A program made the translations under genes and the position numbers. This document shows, piece by piece, positions 54,094-63,163 of a stretch of DNA of 64,000 bases. Source of the DNA: Mesorhizobium_K sp040049215 (GTDB taxonomy: Bacteria > Pseudomonadota > Alphaproteobacteria > Rhizobiales > Rhizobiaceae); assembly GCF_040049215.1 (NCBI RefSeq), contig NZ_JBDZDN010000001.1, positions 806,001-870,000 of the forward strand, written 5' to 3'. The notes beneath the pieces are model-generated. The model made no database searches and was not told where the DNA came from. It worked only from the letters and a program-made list of their open reading frames with translations. Each line of letters begins with the position of its first letter. The stretch's first letter is position 1.

Positions 54094-54124
54094 GTACCTT
54101 TCATACCATCATGCTTGACAACCA

Positions 54125-54138
54125 TGCAATAGCTTGCA
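54125..54138. promoter_or_regulatory. Possible GntR operator half-palindrome
   Basis: TGCAATAGCTTGCA has perfect five-base arms with a four-base spacer and lies between divergent regulator and operon starts. Its spacing differs from the EPS palindrome and from usual FadR-type operators, so support is weak. Confidence 0.2.
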
Positions 54139-54262
54139 AGGATCAAAGCTCAAGACGGCCCGGATGGGAAGAGCGGGGAGCCATGACTCCACAGCTTTGT
54201 CATGCGTCCTGTCCTGAAAAAGCGGTCGTTGGGACTGCGGCAAAGCTGGTGGAGGAAACTGC

Positions 54263-55201
54263 ATGAGAATCGCCATTCTGGGCGGCGGCGGAGCTATGGG
54301 CGGCCTGTTCGGCGGCTATCTTTCGCGCGCCGGCAACGACGTCACCCTGATTGACGTCTCCCGGGCGGCGATCGAAGCGATCAACGGCCGGAAACTGACC
54401 ATAGAGGAAAAGGACGGCAGCCAGCCTGCCTTCGCCGTCAAGGCGAGCGACGACCCGAAGAGCGTCGGCCCGGTCGATCTCATCGTCAATTTCGTCAAGT
54501 GCTACCACACCGAGGCCGCTATCAGATCCGCCGCCCCGATGATCGGCCCCGAAACCGCGGTGCTCAGCCTACAGAACGGCTGGGGCAACGCCCCGCGCAT
54601 CGCATCGATCGTCGGCGAGGACAGGGTTCTGGTCGGCCTGACCTATCACAGCGCGACGCTGCTGGCGCCCGGCCGGGTCAAGCATCCCGGCGCCGGCATG
54701 ACCTATATCGGCGAACTCGGCGGCAAGCCCACCAGCCGGCTCGAAAAGGTCGCCGAGGCCTTTCGCGGCGCCTCCTTCGACGTGACCATCTCCGACAGCA
54801 TCCTCGATGAGGTCTGGAAGAAGCTGGCGCTCAACGCCTGCACGCTGCCGACCTCGGCGCTGCTGCGTTTTTTCGCCCACGAACTCGTAGCTTTCGAGCC
54901 GGCGAAGCTCGAAATGGCGGCCATCCTGCGCGAGGTGGTCGACGTCGCCAACGCGCAAGGCATCGCACTCGACTATGACGAGCGCTGGAACGCGATCGTC
55001 AGCCTGCTCGAGAAGGCGATCGGCGGCAAGGCCTCGATGCTGCAGGACGTGGAAGCCATGCGGCAGACCGAAATCGAGGTGATCAACGGCGCCATCGTCG
55101 AGGCTGGCAGGCGCGCCGGCGTCGCCACGCCGCACAACCAGGCGATGGTCTGGATGGTCCAGGCCGCCGAGCAGCATTACCTCAAGGCGAAGACGCAGTG
55201 A
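54263..55201 (+). CDS. Ketopantoate reductase family protein (ApbA/PanE)
   Basis: This 312-residue NAD(P)-dependent dehydrogenase has the N-terminal motif ILGGGGAMGGLFGGYLSRAG, then VKCYHTEAA and a C-terminal domain with the family lysine region LDEVWKKLALNACTLP. True PanE makes pantoate, but as the first gene of a sugar operon this one more likely reduces or oxidises a related 2-keto or hydroxy acid in the pathway. The gene precedes the transporter ATPase by 63 bases. Confidence 0.87.
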   Translation: MRIAILGGGGAMGGLFGGYLSRAGNDVTLIDVSRAAIEAINGRKLTIEEKDGSQPAFAVKASDDPKSVGPVDLIVNFVKCYHTEAAIRSAAPMIGPETAVLSLQNGWGNAPRIASIVGEDRVLVGLTYHSATLLAPGRVKHPGAGMTYIGELGGKPTSRLEKVAEAFRGASFDVTISDSILDEVWKKLALNACTLPTSALLRFFAHELVAFEPAKLEMAAILREVVDVANAQGIALDYDERWNAIVSLLEKAIGGKASMLQDVEAMRQTEIEVINGAIVEAGRRAGVATPHNQAMVWMVQAAEQHYLKAKTQ

Positions 55202-55264
55202 TGGCCCGGCGCCTCGCAGCGATCGGCAACCGCTCCGCAGCCGCAAGGCCGGTGGTGGGCTGAC

Positions 55265-56797
55265 ATGGTTCCGCGCGTCGAAGTCCGCAACCTCACCAAG
55301 ACGTTCCCCGGCGTGCGTGCGCTCGACGACGTCTCGATGACGGTCGAGGCCGGCGAGATACGCGCGCTTCTCGGCGAGAACGGCGCCGGCAAGTCCACCC
55401 TCGGCAAGATCGTCGCCGGCGTCTATTCGCGCACGGCCGGCGCGGTGCTGTTCGACGGCGCCGAGGTCGGCGACATCGACGAGCGGGCGGCCGGCGATCT
55501 CGGCATCGGCATCGTCCATCAGGAAGGCTCGCTCGTGCCGCAGCTTTCCGTCGCCGAAAACATCTTCGCCGGGCGCCAGCCGACCAAATGGCTCGGCCAG
55601 GTCGACAAGCAAGTCATGCGAGACCGCGCCGCGGCGCTGATCGCCGAACTCGGCGTGGCCATCGACCCGACCCTCAAAGTGGCATCCCTGTCTCCGGCCC
55701 AGGCGCAGATCATCGAGATCGCCAAGGCGCTGTCGCGCGATCTGCGTGTCCTCATTCTCGACGAGCCGACCGCCGCGCTCACCCTCACCGAGACCGAAAA
55801 GCTGTTCGAGGTGGTGCGCAAGCTCGCCGCGAACGGCGTCTCCATCATCTACGTCTCGCACCGGCTGGCCGAGATTTTCGCGCTCTGCGATTCGGTGACG
55901 GTGCTGAAGGACGGCAAGTTCGCCGGCATGCGCAGGGTCGCCGAGACCTCGACCGACGAGTTGATCCGCCTGATGGTCGGCCGCGAGGTCCACATCAAGC
56001 GCGACGGCGCCGCGCGCCGCGTCGGCGACATCGTGCTCGAAGCAACCAATGTCGGCGCGCCGCCTTTCGTCCGCTCGGCATCGATGACCGTGCGGGCCGG
56101 AGAGATCGTCTGCCTCGCCGGCCTGATCGGCGCCGGTCGCACCGAATTCTGCGAGACCATCTTCGGTGCGCGCCGCCGCCGCTCCGGCGACATCAGCATC
56201 GGCGGCAGGCCGTTCGATCCGACCGGACCGTGGGACGGCAAGGCGGCCGGCATCGGCATGGTGCCGGAGGACCGCAAGCGGTCCGGGCTTTTTCCCGCCA
56301 TGGACGTCGTCAGCAACATCTCGGCCACCGTGATGCGCAAGGTCTCGACCGGGGCGCGCTACTCGCAGCGCAAGGCCGATGCGCTCGCCTCGGCATTCGT
56401 CGACGAGCTCAGGATCGCCACGCCGAGCATCCGCCAGCTTGTCGGCAACCTCTCCGGCGGCAACCAGCAGAAGGTACTGCTCGCCAAATGGCTGGCGGTG
56501 GAGCCTAGGCTCTTGATCGTCGACGAGCCGACGCGCGGCGTCGACGTCGGCGCCCGCTCGGAAATCTATCGCCTGCTGCGCGCCCTTGCCGCGCGCGGCG
56601 TGGCGCTTGTCGTCGTCTCGTCGGACCTGCCCGAGGTGCTGGCGCTCGCTGACCGCATCATCGTGATGGCCGAGGGCAACACGGTCGGCGAACTGCCGGG
56701 CGATACGGCGACGGAAGAACAAGTGCTGAGGCTGGCCACGAAATACACGGCTTCGGTCGCGGAGGCGCGCCGCGATGCGGCCGCAGCGGAGGTTTAG
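55265..56797 (+). CDS. Sugar ABC transporter ATP-binding protein (RbsA/MglA type)
   Basis: This 510-residue protein has two fused nucleotide-binding domains. The first has Walker A GENGAGKST (37-45), a degenerate signature LSPAQAQIIEIAKAL and Walker B VLILDEPTAALT. The second has a degenerate Walker A (LIGAGRTEF), signature LSGGNQQKV and Walker B LLIVDEPTRGVDVG. This asymmetry is normal for the family. It powers import of a monosaccharide with the permease two bases downstream. Confidence 0.94.
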   Translation: MVPRVEVRNLTKTFPGVRALDDVSMTVEAGEIRALLGENGAGKSTLGKIVAGVYSRTAGAVLFDGAEVGDIDERAAGDLGIGIVHQEGSLVPQLSVAENIFAGRQPTKWLGQVDKQVMRDRAAALIAELGVAIDPTLKVASLSPAQAQIIEIAKALSRDLRVLILDEPTAALTLTETEKLFEVVRKLAANGVSIIYVSHRLAEIFALCDSVTVLKDGKFAGMRRVAETSTDELIRLMVGREVHIKRDGAARRVGDIVLEATNVGAPPFVRSASMTVRAGEIVCLAGLIGAGRTEFCETIFGARRRRSGDISIGGRPFDPTGPWDGKAAGIGMVPEDRKRSGLFPAMDVVSNISATVMRKVSTGARYSQRKADALASAFVDELRIATPSIRQLVGNLSGGNQQKVLLAKWLAVEPRLLIVDEPTRGVDVGARSEIYRLLRALAARGVALVVVSSDLPEVLALADRIIVMAEGNTVGELPGDTATEEQVLRLATKYTASVAEARRDAAAAEV

Positions 56798-56799
56798 AA

Positions 56800-57807
56800 A
56801 TGACTGAGGCCGTTCATATCCAGGAAGCCGTGCAGCAGCGGGAATCGCTGCTGCTGCGGGTCGTCCGCCGCTTCGCCGATTCGCGCGAACTGACGCTGCT
56901 GATCCTGGTCGCGATCCTCGCCATCGGCATGAGCATCGTCTACCCGAACAATTTCCCGACCGGCGCCAACCTTCGCGCGGTGCTCCTGAACCTCGCGCCG
57001 GTCGGCATCCTCGTCTGCGGCATGATGCTCCTGATGATCGCCGGCAGCTTCGACCTCTCCTGCGGCTCGACGCTTGCGCTGGCGGGCGTCTGGGCCGGCG
57101 TGGTCGCCGGCTGGTGGGGCTGGCCGGCGGAGGTCGCCGTCCTGGTCGGCATCGCCGTCGGGGCGATCGCGGGATTGATCAACGGGCTGATCGTGACCCG
57201 CATCGGTATCAACGCGCTGATCGCCACGCTCGGCACGCTCACCATCTATCGCAGCCTCACCTACGTCACCGCCGGCACGGGCGTCACGCCGATCTCGGAC
57301 GCCTTCGCCGCCTACGGCCGCGCCGCCGATCCGATCCTGCGCATCCAGTCGCCATTCTGGGTGATGCTCGTCATCGTGCTGGCCGGCAGCTGGCTGGTGT
57401 CGCGCACGCGCTTCTTCCGCCAGTTCTATTTCGTCGGCGGCAATCCGCGCGCCGCCCAGCTCTCCGGCATCCGCGTCGACCGCCTCACGCTGGTCGCCTT
57501 CATCATCATGGGCGCTCTCGCCGGCATCGCAGGTGTCTTCGGCGCCGCGCGGCTCAACAGCGCCGTCGTCAATGCCGGCGTCGGCATCGAGCTCAAAGTC
57601 ATCACTGCCACCGTGCTCGGCGGCGCCAGCCTCAAGGGCGGCGAAGGCACGATCATCGGCGGCATACTCGGCGTCCTGTTCATCGCGCTCATCGAGAACG
57701 CGATGATCATCAACGCCATCGGCGTCTTCTGGCAGGGCATGGTCGTCGGCCTGGTCCTGCTCTTCGCAGTCTCGCTCGACCGCTTCAAGACGAGCGGCCG
57801 CGTGTGA
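56800..57807 (+). CDS. Sugar ABC transporter permease (RbsC type)
   Basis: This 335-residue inner-membrane permease has about nine to ten hydrophobic segments and RbsC-type signatures: GMMLLMIAGSFDLSCGS near residue 75, NALIATLGTLTIYRSLTY, and GIELKVITATVLGGASLKGGEGT. It forms the channel with the ATPase at 55265 and takes sugar from the binding protein at 57949. Two tandem hairpins follow its stop. Confidence 0.94.
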   Translation: MTEAVHIQEAVQQRESLLLRVVRRFADSRELTLLILVAILAIGMSIVYPNNFPTGANLRAVLLNLAPVGILVCGMMLLMIAGSFDLSCGSTLALAGVWAGVVAGWWGWPAEVAVLVGIAVGAIAGLINGLIVTRIGINALIATLGTLTIYRSLTYVTAGTGVTPISDAFAAYGRAADPILRIQSPFWVMLVIVLAGSWLVSRTRFFRQFYFVGGNPRAAQLSGIRVDRLTLVAFIIMGALAGIAGVFGAARLNSAVVNAGVGIELKVITATVLGGASLKGGEGTIIGGILGVLFIALIENAMIINAIGVFWQGMVVGLVLLFAVSLDRFKTSGRV

Positions 57808-57830
57808 AGTCGATCCTCGAGGGGGTCGGA

Positions 57831-57881
57831 GAGCATCGGCGAATCCGGTGCTCAACAGAGCATCGGCAAACCCCGATGCTC
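57831..57881 (+). promoter_or_regulatory. Two tandem hairpins before the binding-protein gene
   Basis: GAGCATCGG pairs with CCGGTGCTC (57831-57853, one G-U pair) and, four bases on, GAGCATCGG pairs with CCGATGCTC (57858-57881, perfect nine-bp stem). No T-run follows. Lying 5' of the binding-protein gene, they could block 3'-5' decay or slow read-through so the two transcript parts have different levels. Confidence 0.65.
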
Positions 57882-57948
57882 AGATGGAAAGCTCCGGGCA
57901 ACCGGGAGGAACTGCAACTGGGAATGCCTGTCCTGTGGAGGAAATGAA

Positions 57949-58968
57949 ATGAGAACAATGATGAAATCACTGCTCGCAGCCGCGGCGCTTGCCGCTTCGG
58001 CGGCTGCCTTGTCGGCGCCGGCTTCGGCGCAAGAATCGGAGTACGGGCCTGCCGACGCGAAATACACCTATTACTGGATTTCCAACAAGGCGAACCTGCC
58101 GCTGTTCGTCCAGTACGACTATGTCGGCATGAAGCGGATCGCCGAGGAGCTCGGCGTACGCGTCGTCGTCGCCGGCCCGACCGATTTCGACGTGCCCGGC
58201 TTCATCGCCGCCGTCGACCAGGTCTGCGCGCAGAAGCCCTCCGGCGTCTCCGTCGTCGGCGGCTGGGATCCGTCGCTGACGGAATCCGTCAAGAAGTGCA
58301 TGGAGCAGGGCGTGCCGACCGTCGTCGACGACGGCGACCTGCCCGACTCCGGCCGCCTCGCGTATATCGGCACGAACTGGACCCAGGTCGGCGTCGCCCA
58401 GGCGAAGAAGATGATGGAGATGCTGCCCAACGGCGGCAAGCTCGGCATGATGTCGATCATCAACGCCGGCAACATGCGCGAGGCAGTCGCCGGCTTCACC
58501 GCCTATATCGAGGCCAATGGCGGCGGCAAATACACCATCGTCGCCAACGAGGACGACGGCGGCGACGCCCAGAAGGCGGCGCAGGTGACCGCGGCGATCA
58601 TCGCTGCCAACCCCGACATCGCCGGCCTTGCCGGGTTCGATTCCGAATCCGGCGCGGGCATCGTGACGGCGCTGCGCGAAGCCGGCAAGAACCCGGGCGA
58701 CATCAAGGTCACCGCGATGGAGCAGACGCCTGACTTCTTCAAGACAGCCAAGGAAGGCTGGGTCGACGGCATCGTCGTGCAGAACCGCGAGCTCTTCATC
58801 TACTACGCGGTGAAGCTGCTGCACGACTACAACACCAACACGCTGAAGTCGGCCGGCCTCGGCTCGGCTGACGGCGGCCGTCCGATCCCCGATACCGTCG
58901 ACACCGGCGTGCTTCTCGTCACCAAGGACAATGTCGACAAGGTGCTGACCGCGCTCAACGTGAAGTAG
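57949..58968 (+). CDS. Sugar ABC transporter substrate-binding protein (RbsB type)
   Basis: This 339-residue periplasmic binding protein has a Sec signal peptide (residues 1-27, ending APASAQ) and the type-1 periplasmic fold pattern: YDYVGMKRIAEELGV, a sugar-contact stretch VVGGWDPSLTESV, and GLAGFDSESGAG. Proteins of this group bind pentoses, hexoses or branched sugars such as apiose. GGAGGAA lies six bases before ATG 57949. It is the third transporter gene and is followed by a terminator-like hairpin. Confidence 0.93.
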   Translation: MRTMMKSLLAAAALAASAAALSAPASAQESEYGPADAKYTYYWISNKANLPLFVQYDYVGMKRIAEELGVRVVVAGPTDFDVPGFIAAVDQVCAQKPSGVSVVGGWDPSLTESVKKCMEQGVPTVVDDGDLPDSGRLAYIGTNWTQVGVAQAKKMMEMLPNGGKLGMMSIINAGNMREAVAGFTAYIEANGGGKYTIVANEDDGGDAQKAAQVTAAIIAANPDIAGLAGFDSESGAGIVTALREAGKNPGDIKVTAMEQTPDFFKTAKEGWVDGIVVQNRELFIYYAVKLLHDYNTNTLKSAGLGSADGGRPIPDTVDTGVLLVTKDNVDKVLTALNVK

Positions 58969-59000
58969 GACGATCAACGGCGAGGAACGTTTCCTTGCCA

Positions 59001-59038
59001 GCCTCCGGCGATCTACTCCCTGTCGCCGGAGGCATTTT
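59001..59038 (+). terminator. Terminator-like hairpin after the binding-protein gene
   Basis: GCCTCCGGCGA (59001-59011) pairs perfectly with TCGCCGGAGGC (59023-59033) around an 11-base loop and is followed by ATTTTC. The short T-run suggests partial termination, so the enzyme genes downstream would be expressed less than the transporter. Confidence 0.6.
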
Positions 59039-59053
59039 CAGACGGAGCATCGC

Positions 59054-59872
59054 ATGACAACCTCGCCCACGACCCGCATCCGCTTCCACGGCGTCGCCGC
59101 CTACGAGATCATCACGAGTTCGGGAATACGCATCCTGTGCGACCCCTTCCTCGACCAGAACCCCGGCGCGCTCACTAAATCGGGCGACTTCGACAAGGTC
59201 GATCTCGTCATCGTCAGCCACGCCGCCTTCGACCACCTCGGCGACACCGACAAGATCGCGGCGAAATACGGCTGCCCGGTCGTCTGCGGCGGCGAGGTCA
59301 AGGCCTGGCTGATGGATCGCGGCATCCCCGCGTCGCAGATCCGCGCCACCACCTGGGGCATCCGCGTCAAGGTCGCCAGCATCGAGATCCAGCCGCTCGA
59401 ATGCCATCACTGGTCGCAGATCCGGCTGAAGGACGGCAGCTTCATCTCCGGCGTGCCGATGGCCTTCATCGTCTATGCCGACGGCCTGCGCTTCTACCAC
59501 TACGGCGACACCGCGATCTTCAGCGACCTCAAGCTGCAGGGCGAGCTCTACAAGCCCAATGTCGGCTGCATCGGCATCGCCAATCCGCAGGAGATCCTGC
59601 ACTTGAACCCAATGCCGGGCGAGATGATGACCGGCGAAATGAGCCCCTATGAGGGTGTGCTCGCCACGCAATGGCTTGGCCTCGAGACGGTGCTGCCCTG
59701 CCACTACATCACGCTCAACGGCGACGCCGACGTCGCCGAATACATGAAGCACCACCGCGAGGCGAAAGCGCGGGGCGGCAGGATCGCCGACCCCTACCTG
59801 CTGAAGTCCGGCGAGTGGATCGAGTTCGACGCGGCCGGCAAGGTCCTGCGTCCCGCGGCGGCCGCCGCCTGA
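59054..59872 (+). CDS. MBL-fold metallo-hydrolase, UlaG-like
   Basis: This 272-residue protein has the metallo-beta-lactamase fold and resembles UlaG-type lactonases, so it may open a sugar lactone in the cytoplasm. The metal motif HxHxDH reads HAAFDH in VIVSHAAFDHLGD, so the second histidine is Ala. Other likely ligands are in LECHHWSQ, HYGDTAIFSD and LPCHYITLNGD. It starts 85 bases after the binding-protein stop, behind the terminator-like hairpin, and its stop overlaps the next start (TGATG). Confidence 0.85.
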   Translation: MTTSPTTRIRFHGVAAYEIITSSGIRILCDPFLDQNPGALTKSGDFDKVDLVIVSHAAFDHLGDTDKIAAKYGCPVVCGGEVKAWLMDRGIPASQIRATTWGIRVKVASIEIQPLECHHWSQIRLKDGSFISGVPMAFIVYADGLRFYHYGDTAIFSDLKLQGELYKPNVGCIGIANPQEILHLNPMPGEMMTGEMSPYEGVLATQWLGLETVLPCHYITLNGDADVAEYMKHHREAKARGGRIADPYLLKSGEWIEFDAAGKVLRPAAAAA

Positions 59873-60891
59873 TGCGCGCCGCGATCTTCGACGCGCCGCA
59901 GGCGATCCGGATAGTGGATGTCGCAAAGCCCGTGCCCGGGCCGGGCGAGGTGCTGGTCAAGGTGAAGGCTGCGGGCCTCTGCGCCGGCGACCTCTATATC
60001 TACACCGGCAAGAACCCCTATGTGAGCTACCCGCGCATCGGCTGCCACGAGATATCCGGCGTCGTGGAAAGCTACGGCTCGGATGCTGCCGGCCCCGCTC
60101 CGGGCACCCGCGTCGTCGTCGATCCCTTCATCGGCTGCGGCAAATGTTACCCCTGCCGCATCGGCAAGCGCAATTGCTGCGCCAACCTCGCCATCATCGG
60201 CGTCCACCGCGAGGGCGGCTTCGCCGACTATGTCGTCGCCCCCGCGCAAAACCTCAACGTCGTGCCCGACGCCCTCACCGATTTCGAGGCGGCCTTCGCC
60301 GAGCCGGTCGCCATCGGCGTGCAGGGCTGCCGCCGGGGCCAGGTCACCGCCGACGACACCGTGCTCGTGCTCGGCGCAGGCCCGATCGGGCTCGCCGTGG
60401 TCGAGGTGGCCCGCGCGCGCGGCGCGAAAGTCTACGCTACCGATATTTCGGCGGAGAGACTTTCGACCGCGGCCGATCTTGGCGCGATAGCTGTTGCCGG
60501 CGGCGCCGGCCTAGTCGAGCGCGTGCTCGAACTCACCAACGGCGAAGGCATGCCGGTCGTGATGGAAGCGACCGGTGCGGTTCCCGCGATGGAGCAGACG
60601 ATGGACCTCGTCGCCGCGGGCGGGCGCATCGTCATCCTCGGCCTCGTCAAAAAGGGGCAAGGCATCACCCTGCCCGGCCTCGACTTCACCCGCAAGGAAG
60701 TCACGATCCTCGGCTCGCGCGCCTCGGTCGACTGTTTCCCCGAGGCGCTCGACCTGCTCGCGTCCGGCAAGATCCACTATCCTGAGATCGCCAGTTCCTT
60801 CGCTCTCGGCGAGGCGCCCGCAGTTTTCGCAAAACTCGCAGACAACCCGATGGCCCTGCACAAGGCCGTCTTCATACCGGAGGCCGCATGA
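59872..60891 (+). CDS. Zinc-dependent alcohol/polyol dehydrogenase
   Basis: This 339-residue MDR-family dehydrogenase probably oxidises a sugar or polyol with NAD(P). The catalytic zinc site is LCAGDLYIYTG and the histidine-glutamate of RIGCHEISG; the structural zinc cysteines lie in FIGCGKCYPCRIGKRNCC; the cofactor motif is LGAGPIGLAVVEVA. The ATG at 59872 is chosen over a longer frame that shadows the MBL gene. Its end overlaps the FAH gene as ATGA. Confidence 0.92.
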   Translation: MRAAIFDAPQAIRIVDVAKPVPGPGEVLVKVKAAGLCAGDLYIYTGKNPYVSYPRIGCHEISGVVESYGSDAAGPAPGTRVVVDPFIGCGKCYPCRIGKRNCCANLAIIGVHREGGFADYVVAPAQNLNVVPDALTDFEAAFAEPVAIGVQGCRRGQVTADDTVLVLGAGPIGLAVVEVARARGAKVYATDISAERLSTAADLGAIAVAGGAGLVERVLELTNGEGMPVVMEATGAVPAMEQTMDLVAAGGRIVILGLVKKGQGITLPGLDFTRKEVTILGSRASVDCFPEALDLLASGKIHYPEIASSFALGEAPAVFAKLADNPMALHKAVFIPEAA

Positions 60892-61739
60892 AATTCGTTA
60901 CATTCTCGCACAGCGCGGGCAAGCACCATCACGCCGGCGTGCTCGAGGGCGCTCAGGTTGCCTGCCTCACCGAAGCCGGCATCGCCGGCAGCGTTCTGGA
61001 GATCGTCGAGGGCGGCGCCGCGGCTCTCGACAAGGTGCGCGCAGGCCTCGCCAAGGCGCCGCGCTACGCGCTGTCGGACGTCAAGCTTGAGGCGCCGATC
61101 CGGCCGGGCAAGGTTCTCTGCTCGGGCATCAACTACAAGGGCCATGCGCTGGAGAATCCCAATGCAAAAATGCCGACGGAGCCGTTCTTCTTCGCCAAGC
61201 TGCCTAGCTCCGTGGTCGGCCACGACACGCCGGTCGAAAAGACCGCACGCACCGAGCAGATGGATTACGAGGTCGAGTTTTCCGCCGTCATCGGCAAGCG
61301 CCTGTTCAAGGCCAAGGAAGCCGACGTGATGCCGGCGATCTTCGGCTATACGCTCCTGAACGACATCTCGGCGCGTGACGTGCAGTTCAAGGACAACCAG
61401 ATCACCATCGGCAAGAACCTCGCCGGCTACGCGCCGATCGGCCCCTGCATCGTCACCGCCGACGAGCTGACGCGGCCGGACAATGTCGCGCTCAAGACCC
61501 GCCTCAATGGCCGCACGCTGCAGGACGGCAGCACGTCGGATTGGTTGTTTTCGCTGCCGCAGCTCATCTCCTTCCTCTCCGGCTTCATGCCGCTGGAGCC
61601 CGGCGACATCGTCACGACAGGCACGCCGGCCGGCGTCGGCGTCTTCCAGAACCCGCAAATCTTCATGAAGGCCGGCGACGTGGTCGAGATCGAGGCGGCC
61701 GGCATCGGCATCCTCAGAACCCCGATCGTCGCGGGCTGA
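60888..61739 (+). CDS. Fumarylacetoacetate hydrolase (FAH) family protein
   Basis: This 283-residue protein probably hydrolyses or decarboxylates a diketo or keto-deoxy acid late in the pathway. It has CSGINYKGHALEN, the metal-binding glutamates in MDYEVEFSAVIG and Asp in NDISARDVQ, and the C-terminal VTTGTPAGVGVF. Family members include 2,4-diketo-3-deoxy-sugar-acid hydrolases found in oxidative sugar pathways. It overlaps the alcohol dehydrogenase by four bases. Confidence 0.93.
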   Translation: MKFVTFSHSAGKHHHAGVLEGAQVACLTEAGIAGSVLEIVEGGAAALDKVRAGLAKAPRYALSDVKLEAPIRPGKVLCSGINYKGHALENPNAKMPTEPFFFAKLPSSVVGHDTPVEKTARTEQMDYEVEFSAVIGKRLFKAKEADVMPAIFGYTLLNDISARDVQFKDNQITIGKNLAGYAPIGPCIVTADELTRPDNVALKTRLNGRTLQDGSTSDWLFSLPQLISFLSGFMPLEPGDIVTTGTPAGVGVFQNPQIFMKAGDVVEIEAAGIGILRTPIVAG

Positions 61740-61743
61740 CCAC

Positions 61744-62784
61744 ATGGCCAGGACCATCCGCATCGGCGTCATCGGCTGCGGCTTCTACGCGCAGAACCAT
61801 CTCAACGCCTGGCGCGACCTCGCTCCTGATGGCGCCGCCCTCGCCGCCGTCTGCGATGTCGATCCCGCCAAGGCGAAGACTGCCGGCGAAACGTTCGGCG
61901 TGCCCTGGTACACCGACGTGAAGGCGATGCTCGGCGCGGAGAAACTCGATGCGATCGACATCGTGACGCGCCAGGACACGCATCGCGCGATCGCCGAGAC
62001 CACCATCGCGCATGGCGTCTCGACCATTGTCCAGAAACCCTTCGCGCCGACATGGGAGGACGCCACGGCCATCGTCGACGCGGCAAGAAAGGCCGGCGTC
62101 TGGCTCGCCGTGCACGAGAATTTTCGCTTCCAGGCGCCGCTGCGCGCCGTGCGCAAGGTGATCGACTCCGGCGCCATCGGTCAGCCGAGTTGGGCGCGCA
62201 TCACCTTTCGCACCGGCTTCGATGTCTACAAGACCCAGCCCTATTTCCTCGATGAGGAAAAGCTGGTCATCGCCGATGTCGGCGTTCATGTGCTCGACGT
62301 CTCTCGCTTCCTGCTCGGCGATGTCTCGCGCATCTCCTGCGAGATCCAGCGCCGCAACCCCAGGGTCAAGGCCGAGGACGACACCGCGACCATGCTGCTG
62401 CGCCACGAGAGCGGTGCCGTCAGCGTGGTCGAAGCCACCTACGAGGCGCGCCGCGCCGACGACTGGTTCCCGGAGACGCTGCTGGAGATCGAGGGTCCGC
62501 GCGGCTCGATCATCGTCACGGCCGGCTGCAACATGAAGGTGACCAGCGACGGCAAGGCCACGACAAGCGACATCGGCGCGCCGCTGCTTTCCTGGACCTC
62601 GCATCCCTGGCATGTCAGCCAGGAAGGCGCGATGGGCGCCTGCCGCCATTTCCTCGACTGCCTGCAGCGCGGCGTGCCGGCCGAGACGCGCGGCAAAGAC
62701 AATCTGAGGACCTACGCACTGGTCGACGCCGCCTATCGCGCGGCGGCCGAACACCGCGCGGTCGCGCCAGTGAAATGGATCTGA
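61744..62784 (+). CDS. Gfo/Idh/MocA family dehydrogenase
   Basis: This 346-residue NAD(P)-dependent dehydrogenase has the N-terminal GVIGCGFYAQNHLNAW, the signature lysine in IVQKPFAPTW (Gln replaces the common Glu before Lys) and IADVGVHVLDVSRF. D-apiose dehydrogenases belong to this family, so first-step oxidation of an imported sugar to a lactone is possible. It lies four bases after the FAH stop and before the ABM-domain gene. Confidence 0.9.
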   Translation: MARTIRIGVIGCGFYAQNHLNAWRDLAPDGAALAAVCDVDPAKAKTAGETFGVPWYTDVKAMLGAEKLDAIDIVTRQDTHRAIAETTIAHGVSTIVQKPFAPTWEDATAIVDAARKAGVWLAVHENFRFQAPLRAVRKVIDSGAIGQPSWARITFRTGFDVYKTQPYFLDEEKLVIADVGVHVLDVSRFLLGDVSRISCEIQRRNPRVKAEDDTATMLLRHESGAVSVVEATYEARRADDWFPETLLEIEGPRGSIIVTAGCNMKVTSDGKATTSDIGAPLLSWTSHPWHVSQEGAMGACRHFLDCLQRGVPAETRGKDNLRTYALVDAAYRAAAEHRAVAPVKWI

Positions 62785-62803
62785 TCGTGCTCGGAGGCGG
62801 CCG

Positions 62804-63163
62804 GTGACGACAGTGGTTCAGTCCACGACCGAAGAGCGGCAGGCATCGCCTTCGGCGAACGCCTTTGCCATCACCGTCTCCTTCGAGCTGGAGGATGGCG
62901 CGGCGGAAAAGTTCCAGCGCCTCGTCGCCGAGAATGCGCGCCAGTCGGTCGCGCTGGAGCCCGGCTGCCTGCGCTTCGACGTGCTTTTCCCGACCGGTGG
63001 CGCGGTGGGCCGCGAGGTTTTCCTCTACGAAATATACACCGACCAGGCCGCCTTCGACATCCATCTCGCCTCGGCGCATTTCAAGAGTTTCGACGAGGAG
63101 ACGCGGCCGCTCGTCCGCAAGAAGACGGTGAATACCTTCACCGTGGGCCAGAACGCGAAATGA
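62804..63163 (+). CDS. Small ABM-domain protein (putative monooxygenase fold)
   Basis: This 119-residue protein has the dimeric alpha-beta-barrel pattern of the antibiotic-biosynthesis-monooxygenase group: VSFELEDGAAEKFQRLV, EPGCLRFDVLFP and YEIYTDQAAFDIHLASAHF. Members range from quinol monooxygenases to non-catalytic proteins. The start is a GTG at 62804 behind GGAGG; about 18 polar residues precede the domain, so a later start is possible. Its last four bases overlap the next gene (ATGA). Confidence 0.8.
   Translation: MTTVVQSTTEERQASPSANAFAITVSFELEDGAAEKFQRLVAENARQSVALEPGCLRFDVLFPTGGAVGREVFLYEIYTDQAAFDIHLASAHFKSFDEETRPLVRKKTVNTFTVGQNAK

Noticed and set aside
54569..56722. 717-codon open frame on the minus strand
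   Set aside because: It is antisense to the ketopantoate-reductase-like and RbsA-type genes, has no family motif, is rich in Arg, Gly and Asp, and is a common artefact of high-GC codon usage.
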